Shown here in pieces: positions 1 through 11,498 of a DNA stretch of 64,000 nucleotides. The notes under the pieces are model-generated. The model saw only the letters and a list, made by a program, of their open reading frames with translations. It had not been told where the DNA came from and did no database searches. Made by a program: the position numbers and the translations under genes. The DNA is from Phallus indusiatus (Eukaryota; Basidiomycota; Agaricomycetes; Phallales; Phallaceae): contig JAQFWX010000135.1 of assembly GCA_027605045.1 (NCBI GenBank), positions 1 through 64,000 of the forward strand, written 5' to 3'. Numbering within the stretch: position 1 is the first letter of the stretch; each line of letters starts with the position of its first letter.

Positions 1-2380
1 ACTCGGAATGTCGAAGTATCGCCATCCTCGTTCGTGTAAACACTCGGTATAGTAAATCCTGGGCTGATTGCTTCGTTCATGTCTGGCGCATGCCGCGAGT
101 GTGGTTGAGGCGGTGTACGAAGACGTTCATGTTCTTGCGAAAATGTCGTCGTCGGTGTTGGGTTGCTTGGACGCTGTTCTGATTTTTCATCTTTATTATC
201 ATCTAGCAATGAGTTTGAATTTGACAGCGTCGCCTGCTGTTTTTCGATATCGGAATTGCCCATTGAAGACCGAAGATGTTCGTCGCCATGTCTCCTCATC
301 CACAAGAGACCCTTTCCAAAGTTGAATACGACATTGAAAGTCAAGACAACGACAGCAACGCTGAACAAGGCCATCAACACGAATCCTACCGCAACACGTG
401 GAATAGGTTTGATCTGGAATTTCTCCACAAACGGGAACATAAGTATCGCGCCGACCACACGAGTGGCTGCGAGATAAATACCCAGAACGTCACCACCCCG
501 AGACCTAAATGGTGGACGTGGGAGACATAAAAGTATTAAAACAGCGAGCTCGATGATAAATATGGCGGTAACTTGTGCTAAACCGCTGGATTTGGCAAAA
601 CTGATGAAGATGCTTTTGAGAGTAGCGGCGGCGAGAAGGACGATAAAGACATAGTATCTTGGAGGTTTATAGGGGATATAGGGCGCCGTGGTTCGCACTA
701 ATGCCGGAAGTGTGTATAATACCTCGGGGGATTGACGACGAGATATGAGAACGGTTCGGATGGTTGGGTAGAGGATGGCGGCACCCACGGAGATGAGCAG
801 GATGACGGAGAGGAAGATTACAAGCCAGCTATCGTGTATGGTCCATTCGAAGAAGGTAAATACAAGAACTGGGTAAAGGATAATCAGAGCCTAAAGGAAG
901 GAATTGAGTGTCAAGCGAGCCGAACTCTCCGAATAAAATTCCAAAAACGTACATAGCGAATACCATTGGAGGCAGCGAACCATCTAAATTCAGCGTGTAA
1001 AACATCGGCCCAGGCCCATCTGTTGTCCTTCATTCTTGTGGCGATGAATGTCAAGGTTAGGTACATGATACCCAAAATACCGGCTCCAACAACGGCACCG
1101 ATCAAGACCGTGAAGAATACAGACATGTACGCATTGGCAGTTCCGATATTCAACGCGTTGACATATACTGGGATACCCGCAGAAAGAACATCCCCATCAC
1201 TGGGAGTTACGGTCGGAGGCGGTCCTTGACCGGTGCTGGACTGGGTTGTCGAATCGCGACCGAAGAGGATATTGTCATTACCAAAGTTCGGAGTCAAAGA
1301 CGCGGTTAAAACACTCAAAACTTCATTATACGGTGACAGTGCGCGATTGACAAACGCGATAGGGTTTTGAACACCATCGCCTAGCTTGCTTCCGTAAGGT
1401 GTCGGAGGCGGTTGATGGCGGCTTGTATAGACTGAGAATCTGGGAACAACCCCAAGCTCCACGCAAAGTTTGTGACAAAGGCTCGATATACGAGAGGAAA
1501 GTTGAGGTGTAGGAAGCCGGTTAAGGCTATTTGCTGGAAAAGGAGAACATAGTCTACAAACCGCGTCGGCGCAATAGATAACATGCTATATGACGGAGAA
1601 GGAGCGAAAGGTGTACTCGGGAGGATAGAATGAACCAATGACGAGATAAGCGCAAATACTGTTAGACCACCCGTAGTAAAAGCAACGGCGGGCTGACGGG
1701 CTGACCAACCGTTGGAAAGCGTAGCTTGGATACAGGCGGCGACATCGCCTGTTTCAATATCGGTGAGAGTGAATTGAGCGAAAGCCTCTAAATCTGGTAT
1801 TTTATATGCAATCCCTGGGACTTTGGATCCGACATCCAAGGAAGAGGGTAACGGTATGCTTGCTGAACCGGTGAAGTTATATGTGGGTAGCGGACCTGTT
1901 GTAGATGAATGAAGGAGGGCAGTGAAAGGTCTCAGTACAGCCACTTACAAACGACACCGTTGAGAATGGAACAAAAGTCTTCTGTGACGTTGACGGGCTT
2001 CATTCCGTATACATTGATAAAGATATTCGCCGTAACATTGAGGTTTGGTACCTATTTTTTTGAGCGTGAGGCAAAAAAAATGATTCAGTAGGCGATGACA
2101 GACTTACCACGCTGGCGGCAGAGATATTGAACGAAACTGTTTGATTATCGGCAAAATATACGATAGAAAATTCATCGATAAGAATGGCTTCGGGAGGTGA
2201 GCAGTACGTAACGGAGTTTGTAACTGCGTGCGACGTCAGTAATTAATCTCACAAAAGCATGGTTTTTGAAAACATACATAGAGAATCGACTCGATCGGCA
2301 AGGACTGTGCGGTAAAGAAGGACCTGTACCAATGAAAGAAGGAGAAGGGATCGCGACCAGGCGAAGAAGAAGGAAGTCAT
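1..2380 (-). CDS. FLC/TRP-like membrane protein, 3' end beyond window, apparent frameshift
   Basis: The product resembles the fungal flavin-carrier/TRP-like family (Flc1-3, Pkd2), polytopic proteins of ER, vacuole or plasma membrane with a lumenal ML-like domain. Start at 2380 gives a signal peptide (MTSFFFAWSRSLLLL...). Short exons then encode an ML-like domain with motifs such as VTYCSPPEA, FSIVYFADNQTVSFNIS and DFCSILNGVVC. The middle carries the family-like PGIAYKIPDLEAFAQFTLTD and FPLVYRAFVTNFAWSLGLFP, followed by several hydrophobic segments. Introns fit near 2270-2220, 2100-2050, 1970-1945 and 957-897. Near 1393-1397 the frame switches without room for an intron: RLRHLT runs into a TAG, and the family-like continuation SKLGDGVQNPIAFVNR lies in another frame. 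The tail at 1-250 is hydrophilic and Ser/Thr/Pro-rich. Either a base is missing from the assembly or the gene is broken. Family call is firm; the exact channel or carrier role is not. Confidence 0.85.
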
Positions 2381-3830
2381 TAGGGTTATAACTAAACGAA
2401 AGAAGAGAAACAAAGACGTCAAGTCGTGAGTCAGTCAGAATCCTTTGGGATAAACAAGGAAAGAGATTATTTCACCTTGAAATAAGGGAGTCTAAATAAT
2501 GGCACGCCCAATTCCTTCCTATTGTTCCACTGAAAGCGTAAGCCCTTTGTTCGGCAAAGCTGGGCGCGTGCGTGTATTGAATTCAATAGCCTGCCTCTTG
2601 TCCAGAAAAAGAACCTTCCAAGATAAAAGGATTTTAGCTGGGTTAAACAATGGTCGAATATCCCGTCTCAAATGAGAAGAGACGAGTATACTTGGACGGG
2701 GGGCCAAATTATGCCCCCCCAGTAATTTGAGAAAACCTCCGGATTAGTCAGCGGCTATTATTCCAAACCGGTGCATCACGGTGCATCCGAGCAATTGCGC
2801 CACATTTGTTGCACGATTTGTTTTATCCGTTCCACTTTGCAAAAAGGAACAATGATAACCATAGTCGGTCTGTAATGGAGCGGAAATATCATTGACGGTA
2901 TAGGATTCTCTCTCTTATGACATTCGACTCTCCAAGCTCATTCTTGCGCAAAGGCTCCATTAATGATGCTGGCTGTTGTCGCGTGTTTCTCATTTTTCTC
3001 CTTCGCTGCGTAGGTTAAGGTGAAACTTAGGCACGTTGATGCTCGCAAATGAGCCAATCATGACCTTCCACTGAGGGTTAACAGTGCCCATAAAGAAACG
3101 TTGGTTGACTTTCAAGGTACAGCGGGATGGGATGTCCGCGTGTCATATGCATGCCATGGAATGAAGAGGCCTGGGCGGTTAGTACTACTTCAGTTTCAAG
3201 ACTCGTCTTTCAAAACGTTCAGTTTGTAGTCAGCTTGGAAAATCACCATCCATATTTATCTAGGCTTCGTCTTAAATTTGGAACGTCTAAGAATGTCTCC
3301 TCCAATCATATCAGGCGTTTTATTTTAAACCGTGATTTCGAAAGCTTTTCCGCGATCGGCTCGCAGTTCCTATATCAAATCAAATACCCATGTTCCAATT
3401 CGGTATCGGATCCGACTTCTATAATACAGCGCGGAGACTTTATCGACGCTCCGAAACCTGACATATTCTGTGTAGATTATTTCAATTCTCGGTGAGGGAA
3501 ACAAACAAGTACACCGAGGACAACATTCGTTCTTGGCGATTCTGCATCTTGTTCCTGTCGTGCCTTGTTGAATCAACCACCCTGCATGTCTCAATCAAGC
3601 ACATTCACCATCTGCGTCGATATAACTTGGTCATTCCAAACGTGAGATGGGTAATGCGATCTTACAAAAATTCAAGGATGATGGTTACAATTAGAGTTGA
3701 GTCTCACGGCAACCTAACTAGGTTCGGGGTATTTCATACACTTTACCCTCGTACAAAGACTGACACTGCTGCAGCGATCATCGTACATACACATACATAT
3801 CCATACAACAAGTCTTCCACCAAATATCTG
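2381..3830. other. Intergenic, no supported gene
   Basis: About 1.45 kb between two - strand genes. An open frame at 3127-3495 on + has no recognisable motif and looks like chance. It should hold the promoter of the FLC-like gene and the 3' flank of the ICMT gene. Confidence 0.6.
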
Positions 3831-4593
3831 TCAGTAGATCCCAGGAATTAATTTATACGGAACTCTGCGCTTGTGATCCTCCCACGTCTTACCGAAATGA
3901 CTGTGAAGATTCTCCTCCTCGATAGGAATGCGACGAAGAGTTCCTAAAATGATATAAACCACCACGCATGCCCACGTGTACGAGAATATGCGAAAGAATT
4001 TTGATGAGGTATTCCCATTGCAAAGGTTGATATGACTTTGTGGATGAAAGACGAACAGGGATAAACCTGTATATAAAATCCAAGGAGCCAAATAGGCCGG
4101 GTGGCGGACGATTCTGTATGGACCAGAATCTACAAGTTTATGTCCAGGACGGATGGTTATTTCTGCAGTAAAATATTCTCCGAGTACACGATAGCACAGT
4201 AATCGCAAAGATGCTCCGACAATTGTGAAGGCAGACGCCAGAACAAAGGGGGATGATAGAGGCTGTAGGTCGTTTATTCCTATGATGGCATGGGGACATG
4301 TCCTTGTTATGAGCACTCCATGACTAGGAAGGGCTGCGCCGATGACCGCAACGCATTCTCCAATAATAGGGAGAAGCAGAGAAGGCTATGAAGGTCAGAT
4401 GTTACGTAAAACCGCTGGAACATTTTTATCTCACCAAAATTAGGGTATAAAGAATAATGTTGATGTGATTATCGAAGAAATACCCCAGTTTCACTTTGAT
4501 TGGTTTTTTCGATGCATTGGGAAGGCGAATGGTTAAAAAGCAAAGCAAACTGCAGCTAGCAAGTAAGAATAACTTCACAATGAGAATGAACAT
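3831..4593 (-). CDS. Isoprenylcysteine O-methyltransferase family (ICMT/Ste14-like)
   Basis: Two exons, 4593-4435 and 4385-3831, joined in phase by a 49-nt GT-AG intron, give 237 aa. ICMTs methylate the C-terminal prenylated cysteine of CaaX proteins (Ras-type GTPases, mating pheromones) in the ER membrane using S-adenosylmethionine. Visible signatures are the central GPYRIVRHPAYLAPWILY segment (the RHPxY core of the SAM-binding region) and the C-terminal EEENL...FGKTWEDHKRRVPYKLIPG. Hydrophobic helices lie at residues 1-25, 50-75, 85-115 and 150-190. Length matches fungal ICMTs. Agaricomycetes often carry several ICMT paralogues, so this is not necessarily the orthologue of yeast STE14. No pheromone or receptor gene was seen nearby. 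Confidence 0.9.
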
Positions 4594-6788
4594 TTTAGTG
4601 GTATTGATTTGTGGGAATAATGCGTGATATTTTATATGTTAGGGCGAGAAAGCATCTAACCGGGCAAGCACATCATCCCGAAAATGATTTACAGTCTCAG
4701 ACATACGAATACACTGCGTAATGAATTAAATTCAGGCCGAGGACATATCGATGATACAACAGAACCGATGTCCTGAGAAAATTACTAGATTTAGGTACGG
4801 CAAGGTAGACTTCTCAAGCTCCTATCAGCAGGATGAACAATCCAAATACACAAAACGGATATAATAATCGGAGCAAAATGATGACGACCATCGATCACCT
4901 ACCATTGGTCGCTGGTCACCAGGTGGTTCGCCAGCCAAATTCACTACTACATACTGTGACGAAAAGTATGGAAATCCAATCCGGACATATCACGACGGGC
5001 ATGACAGGCCAAGAAGGCGAAACTCTTTAATGAAAACAAGAAGAGAATTTCACTACACGCACCGTGACGCACGCACACGTGAAACATCCGAGACACTCCA
5101 TCATCGGCATAAGTCGATTAGCGAGTCGACTAGCCTAAGCAACTTCCGATATTGATTGGGTTCGGCTGTGGCGAAATAGGTATTGCGTACGCGTCGTGTT
5201 GTTGTCGATGTCGCTATTTCCCTGTCGTGAACAAGGGGAGTGCAAAAGGTAGGAAACGTCGCAGTGCCGGCTCGCCAAAGAATTACGCAAAGCCTGCAAT
5301 ATCCATACTGCAACGATTCGGCAGAGTAACGTTACCAAGGCACAGAATCAGCCTAAATCAGCCAGGAAATATTATGATAATTTGTTTGATGTCAAAACCA
5401 CATGACATTGAAAAAGAAAGAAAAACTTATTAAGGGATAATACATACTGGTATTATGGAACAACGTCAAACATTCTCCTCTAACGCGTACGTCCTGTGTT
5501 GAACCGCCTTGACCATCATGTCTAACATGACCTTCTATGAATGATCTGTCCTTTAACGGCACTATCAATCGTCGAATAAAGAGTTGATACTTTTAGATTT
5601 TTTTTAACCTCAATAAGTCACTAGTATGCTGCCCTTGTCTTTCGGATCTACTAGAACATATCTTCGCATACCTAATCTAAACGAAATTGTATAGTGCCCT
5701 CCCGAAGGTATGTAGCTTCAAGGTTTTTCCGACATCGTATACTAAGACCAACGATTACAAAGTGATAACCGGAAACGATGAAAAGTATTGTGTATTACGA
5801 AGTTTGGTTTGCATTTTCCATCTCAACTGGCCTCCAGAGGATCAGGTTTTATTTTAGTCTACTGTCTGGTTCTCCAAACCAGACAGTTTCTGAATCTCGA
5901 CTTTCAGTGATCTTGGCTCGACGACGGCGCATATACGCGTGTTTTTGAACACCGGCAGGGTCGTTATGTCCTCGGATTCTTCGTGTACTCCGTTCTTGCC
6001 CTCTACAGTACTCTCGATATTGGTTGCTATCGTTTGAAGTAATCCACCTCAAATTGGAATTATCCCGCGTGGGCAACATACTGCGCATCAGGAATTATGA
6101 GAATAAAGACCAAAACTACGATTATTGACTTCGGTAAATGTATCCATTATTTCGCAATCGCAATTCATCCTTTAGGAAGGTTCCCAGTCTATTAGTAAAG
6201 TGTTGCGTTGACTGACACTTCTACTATCTCAACTGAGGTCGATTGCAGACCAACCCCATGGAGCCGTTATTTCAAAGATATTGCATTGTTGATAGTGCCG
6301 GATTTTGAGTCCGCAGCTCAGACCATTTTTTTCAATGGAGATAAGGTCATTAAAATTTTTGGACATAGTCCAGCATTCACGGACAGCCAGCTCAGACCAT
6401 TTTTGACAGAAGACGATGCCTGGGTATCGAACATTGTTCTGTCGACGACACCCGACTAGCATTGCAAATGTGTAACAAAAAATTACTTTTGCAAAAATTC
6501 GAGCCAGTGAGGTGGGCTTTTGGGGAATGACGCTAGTGGCTCGATAGGTGTCCGACGGAGCGACGTACGCTTGATAAAACATGGAAAAGAAGTAAACCGG
6601 CCGGGACAGGGACCCCTGTCAGTGGACTCTTTCAGCAAATGGAATCAAAAATCATTGATTAATTAAGTTTGCCCTAAACTTTGCCAATCTGGTAGATGTG
6701 TCCTAATTGGACGCAAAACCGACGAAGGTATTGAAAAGGCGAAGAGTTGAATAGTGTTTTTATCCCCACCTATCCCCCAACATTACTC
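4594..6788. other. Intergenic, no supported gene
   Basis: About 2.2 kb. Small open frames (4833, 5152, 5849, 6208) have no recognisable motifs or splice-linked continuation. The 14-mer gacccctgtcagtg at 6611-6624 recurs at 11330-11343 upstream of the second P450, so the right part is probably the promoter of P450 copy A. Confidence 0.6.
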
Positions 6789-8940
6789 ATGGGTATTGCT
6801 ACGGAGCTCGCGAAAGCTTGCGCAATATACATTCTCGCGGCCTTCTTTCTGTATTGGTTCCAACAAAGAACACGTATTCCAAAAGGCAATTAATATCTCT
6901 CAAATTGCGTATTGTAAGCTTGTTGACCAGTCGCTTTAGGATGCAAACTTCCTCCCGGTCCTCGAAGACGCTTTTTGATTGGGAATTTGTCTGACATTCC
7001 TACTAAGAATCAAGAACGTGTTTGTCGTGAATGGCCCGAGTTGTATGGTTGGTACTAATGGTTAATGTTTTCTATCAAGATTCTCAAATTTAATGCAGGC
7101 GATCTGACATACTTGAACATTGCCGGTACCTCCCTCCTCTTTGTAAATTCATATGAAACGGCCGTCGAATTGTTTGAACGCCGAGGAGGATTATATTCCG
7201 ACAGGTTCCAGTCAACAATGCTAGTCAAGCTGTACGCTGAATTACCTTGAAATGCGGATAGAATTTCTGATACTATATTAACCCAAAAGAGTGTGCTTTG
7301 ACTGGCATACCGCAATGATGCAACCCAACGACTCAAGATGGAGATACCAACGTTCGATTTTCAACAGATTTTTAGCCAAGTCTTCGATGGAAGAATATCA
7401 AGGATCAGTCGAGATACATGCCAAGTTTGTGTTATTAACCTTTTAAATATGTCTGTCTTTCTGAACTCAAGTTTTTTGGACGTCAGAGATCTGTTATGTC
7501 GTCTTTATCAAAGCCCAGGCAAATTCACCGACCACGCTAGGCATGTCGTTGGATCTATGATCATGGATGTAAGAATCTCATATTATCCGGTTACAGTACT
7601 GACGTCATGTAATTTTGTTTCAAGGTCACTTACGGTCTGAAGAGCCTTCCTGAGAATGATCCTTATATAGAGATAGCAGAACATACATTGAACCTTTTTG
7701 AAGACGTCGCGACTCTGGGAGCGGCCTTGGTCGATTTCTTCCCAATAAGTACGTCGAACTTGTTGTCGTTCAGAAGCATCATCTAAACAAAGTAGTGCGA
7801 TACATTCCAGCTTGGGTGCCCGGTGCGGGTTTCAAGCGCAAAGCCCAGACAGTCAAAGCAGCATGTAACGAGATGATTTCTGTTCCATTCTCTGCCGTGA
7901 AAGATGATCTCGTATGTGTTTTTATCATTTTCATCATTGGATTATTTGTTCAGAAGGATTTTTAGAAATCGGGTAACGCAGCACCTAATTCAATAATGAG
8001 AACCATTCTCGAAGAGCTGGACTCTACTACGAAGCCTTCTATGACGGCCGAAGAAGAAATGAGCATCAAAGCTCTAGGGGCGGTAATTTATGGAACCGCT
8101 ATTGACACAGTAGGTCTTGTCCATTATCCCTACAGAAACCTGTTCATCTTGAAGTCAGACAGAGATAACAATGTTGACGTTCTTCCTCGCTATGCTTCTA
8201 CATCCAGAGGCTCAGAAAAAGGCCCAAGAAGAGTTGGATAAAGTTCTCGGGGAGAGTACTTTACCCTCAATGAAGGATCGGAAAAATCTTCCCTACACTG
8301 AGGCTTTGTACAAGGAAGTTTTGCGTTGGCATCCAGTCACGCCTCTTGGTTTTCCCCATATGCTCAGAGAAGACGACATAGTTGGGGAATACTTTATACC
8401 GAAGGGCACTATTGTAATAGGAAACGGGTGGTAAGTTGTTATTTAACTATCCACACCACCTTCTCGAAGTGTACCAAGGGCACTTTTGAACTCCACGTCG
8501 ATTTACGGCGATGATGTTGAAAGCTTCAAACCTGAGAGGTTTTTGAGACCCGGTGTCGTATTTCCAGAATTAGAATTTGGTTTTGGCCGGAGGTAAGCCC
8601 TCTCTGTATACTTCCCTCAAGCCGTTGAAAGTATGACACTATAAATAGGATATGTCCTGGTCGACATTTCGCCGATAACCTGTTGTTCAGTCTAATAGCG
8701 CATACCTTGTATATGTTTGACATCAGTCCTTGCGACACACCCACAGGACCCGATCTGCCAAGTGCACAGCCTGAAGGTTTTGATTCAGGATTGGTATCGT
8801 GAGTCACCATCGGGACATTTCAAATGATATCTCTAATAAAGATATTGGAATTTAGGCGTCCGAAGCCATTCAAGTGCGAGTTTAAACCACGCTCGGAGCA
8901 GAAGAAGGCCCTTCTCGAGCATTTGATCAACGTTAAATAA
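6789..8940 (+). CDS. Cytochrome P450 monooxygenase, copy A
   Basis: Twelve exons: 6789-6885, 6940-7047, 7099-7231, 7290-7424, 7487-7568, 7625-7748, 7796-7911, 7966-8109, 8159-8430, 8479-8592, 8649-8798 and 8856-8940. All join in phase to 519 aa. It is a microsomal P450: an N-terminal membrane anchor of about 25 residues, the PPGP proline hinge, an I-helix AIDT|T, ExxR (EVLR), PERF (KPERF) and the haem loop FGFGRRICPGR with ligand Cys near residue 444. P450s insert one oxygen atom into lipids, terpenoids or xenobiotics using NADPH-P450 reductase. The first intron starts with GC rather than GT. Closest to copy B, which has almost the same exon lengths. Substrate cannot be inferred. Confidence 0.93.
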
Positions 8941-9431
8941 GAATTAATTACTATTCGCCTTCATGCTGCAATTATATTGATTCAGTACCATGTAGTTCTT
9001 TTCTTCCCTCAGCTGTTATTGGAATAACTTGTAAAGAGTATTTTTAAGTAAATGTTGATATAAAAATTGAACCCCCCTTTCGTCCGAATTTCTTTGCTGA
9101 GTGCTACTATGTACCACACAGTTCGTAGTCCCTTTGCGCAAAGTTCAAATATCAATACCCAATCCGACAGCATAAGTCTCAGGGTGAGATTAGTTCACAT
9201 ACCGACGATGACACAGTCCTTGTTGACAGGTGGACCGTGGCACAATCGTTTGATAACACCACGGGCGATTGACGGGGGAAGTACGCGTTTTTCAAGCTGT
9301 CAATTTGTTGGGCAACCAGAACCTCGATGTTGCTGCATGAAAAAATGTGCAGCAAGCATAGTGCATCCAACAGACTGAGGCTAAAGCTGCTACATAAATG
9401 AATTGATGATGAATGTCTCCTTTTTCTGTAT
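8941..9431. other. Intergenic, 3' flank of P450 A
   Basis: No gene seen. The segment around 9060-9110 (gaaccccc ... gctgagtgc) resembles the 3' flank of copy B near 13880-13910, so the A/B duplication appears to extend past the coding region. Confidence 0.55.
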
Positions 9432-10969
9432 TCATTCATAGATGTCAGGATCTGGTAGACGGATGAAAAAGTCCCTTAGACACCAATCGTTGCTTGAAAA
9501 TTTGCTAGTATCAGGAGGCGGTTTATGAGAGTCTGCCAAACCACGTCTCATCCATGTCGGATGCCATTCCTGGCTAGGCGAACGTGGGTGCTCCTTGACG
9601 TACGATCCAATCTGGTCATCATTGCAAACAGCAGCATCCCATCCTCCGTTGCGGGTAACGATTTCAGAAGTTTGTTTCCACCATGCCGATACAAACTTCT
9701 TACTTGCAGTAATATCGTGCAACAGGTCATCCTCGTTGTCAGACTCTATGGAGTTGTCACCCTCATCCATTTTGTGTTTTTCCAGGTCAGGGATGTCGGT
9801 GTACTGCAATGAAGCGAAGTGATGGTCGCCAAAGTTGGGTTGCATGTTTAATTGGCCGGAACAAGTATTGCTGCGACTACCTCCCGCATGGAAAGAGGTT
9901 GACGACTGGGTGTGTCGGTCCGAGTAGCTAGGGCCACTTCCCTCGCGACCAGAAGCTCCGCCTCCAAAATGTGACCCATCATAACCTTGTTTGAAAGTGG
10001 GGGGCGCATTGCTGGTCCATAACGAGTACAAATCGTTAATTTTGGTTACATAGTTCTTTGCGTCTTCCGCCGTTGCGATTTGCATGCATTGCCTGAAGAT
10101 TTCCAGCATATCCGCAGGATAAAAGGTCGAGGGAGGTATCTTTGCACCAGCATTGTAAAGTGCAAAATGAGGATGTGCGTGGCTCGTGAGGGGACCGAGA
10201 TTCGTGAATGGATATCGGTGATGATTGAATTGAAGTAATGTCGGGTTGGTAGCTGAACGAATTATACGAGTGATCGCAACCTCCTCTATCGGCAGGAGAG
10301 GGACAAGGCGGTAGGAGAATTGTGTTGTGGAATATTCCTGGTACAAAGAGCTGGTTATCAACACACAATATGTAAATAGAAACTAAGACAAACGCACTAG
10401 GGGTTTTCGATGTTTCTCTCTTTGCTCCTGCATCATCTCTACGATTAAGTCAATAGTAGCCGGATCAGGCACCAGCATCCAGTGATCACTGTCAAAGAGG
10501 ATATGAAGATCTGCTCGAACTGTTCGCCAGATTGAGGAGGTGGTGATGATTATATCGAAAATACGCACGAAATACGATGTTTTTATGGGTGTCCACATGG
10601 AAAGAGTTATAAGGCAAGCCCCACCACCATTCTAAAGACTCTAACTGGGTACGAAATGAATAAACACAATGGTATTGATATTGACATAACGAAATGGCTA
10701 ACTTTCGACCCGCGTAGACACTTTGGGACAAGGTGGCACGCCTGGACTGTGGTAGACTGAAGAGTAAGCAGGCATTTCCCATCGTTTGGATCAGCGAGAG
10801 CAGCTTTGTCTTTTTGCTCAGAGACGATGGAAGACCCGTAGAGGTGTCTTGCGCGGGGAGTTGCATTGATAGAGCCTGGCTGAGGGTTGTAGTCGTCATC
10901 GCGATCATCGTTGTCACCGGAGGAGGAAGAGATGGCGGCACGGTTTAGGTGCGTTTCTGGACCCTTCAT
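9432..10969 (-). CDS. HNH-nuclease-domain-like protein
   Basis: Four exons (10969-10703, 10644-10569, 10519-10398 and 10337-9432) join in phase to 456 aa. Residues about 70-135 carry a pattern seen in many agaricomycete HNH-type proteins: GKCLLT, then QACHLVPK (the His-containing core), LEWWWGL, HVDTHKN and VFLRADLHILFD. The rest resembles family tails (YRLVPL, HPHFALYNAGAKI), followed by a Gly/Ser-rich stretch, an acidic segment and a Trp-rich C-terminus. The N-terminus seems short for this family: most members I recall have about 80-150 residues before the HNH core, so the 5' end may be truncated or mis-modelled. The gene lies between two near-identical P450 copies. Nuclease activity is inferred from the motif only, and the cellular role of these proteins is unknown. 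Confidence 0.72.
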
Positions 10970-11095
10970 CGGTGTCGTCTTTGTGCAGTGTGTTCTCAAC
11001 GACAGTAGTTGACGAGCACAGAGAGAGACGCGTAAGGACGCGTTACGCGTCCAATATGACATACGTAAGCCAGTCACACCCATCGCAGGGAGGGA

Positions 11096-11236
11096 GTCAG
11101 TGAATTCTTTCGAGAATGACACTACGTGTAGATAGTCCTGAGGGCCTGATTGGGCGCAGAATTGATTACGTTTGTTTTTATTTGCGTGTTTGCGTCCGAC
11201 AACACTGTCAAGAGTTCTGGTGGCTCTAAACACTAG
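11096..11236. repeat. Direct repeat, copy 1 (P450 upstream sequence)
   Basis: About 141 bp, highly similar to 11337-11476, both on +. It starts gtcagtgaattctttcg and ends ggctctaaacactag. It looks like a duplicated piece of the P450 B promoter/5' region. Confidence 0.88.
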
Positions 11237-11336
11237 TCACGGTTGTACGGTAGTGCCGCTTAAGCTTTGAGCGGCAAATCCCAGACTCGTAGCGTCTTTT
11301 CACATGCTATATCTAAACCGACTAGTGAGGACCCCT

Positions 11337-11476
11337 GTCAGTGAATTCTTTCGGGAATGACATTGTGTGTAGATGGTCCTGAAGGCCTGATTGGGCGCAG
11401 AATCAGCTACGTTTGGTTTTGTTTGCATGTTTGTGTCCGACACACTATCAAGGATTCTGGTGGCTCTCAACACTAG
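11337..11476. repeat. Direct repeat, copy 2, ending 22 bp before the P450 B start
   Basis: About 140 bp, the partner of 11096-11236 (start gtcagtgaattctttcg, end ggctctcaacactag). It lies directly upstream of the start codon at 11499, so it covers the likely core promoter and 5' leader. A shorter remnant, gacccctgtcagtg, is present upstream of copy A at 6611. Confidence 0.88.
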
Positions 11477-11498
11477 AGATAGTATTGCCATTCCCAGT

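Noticed and set aside
6750..8940. P450 A looked like a pseudogene because open frames are short.
   Set aside because: All twelve exons join in phase and every key motif is present; the short frames are due to many introns.
9432..10364. Stand-alone 310-aa single-exon gene.
   Set aside because: It is the last exon of the HNH-like gene; upstream exons carry the HNH core and splice to it in phase.
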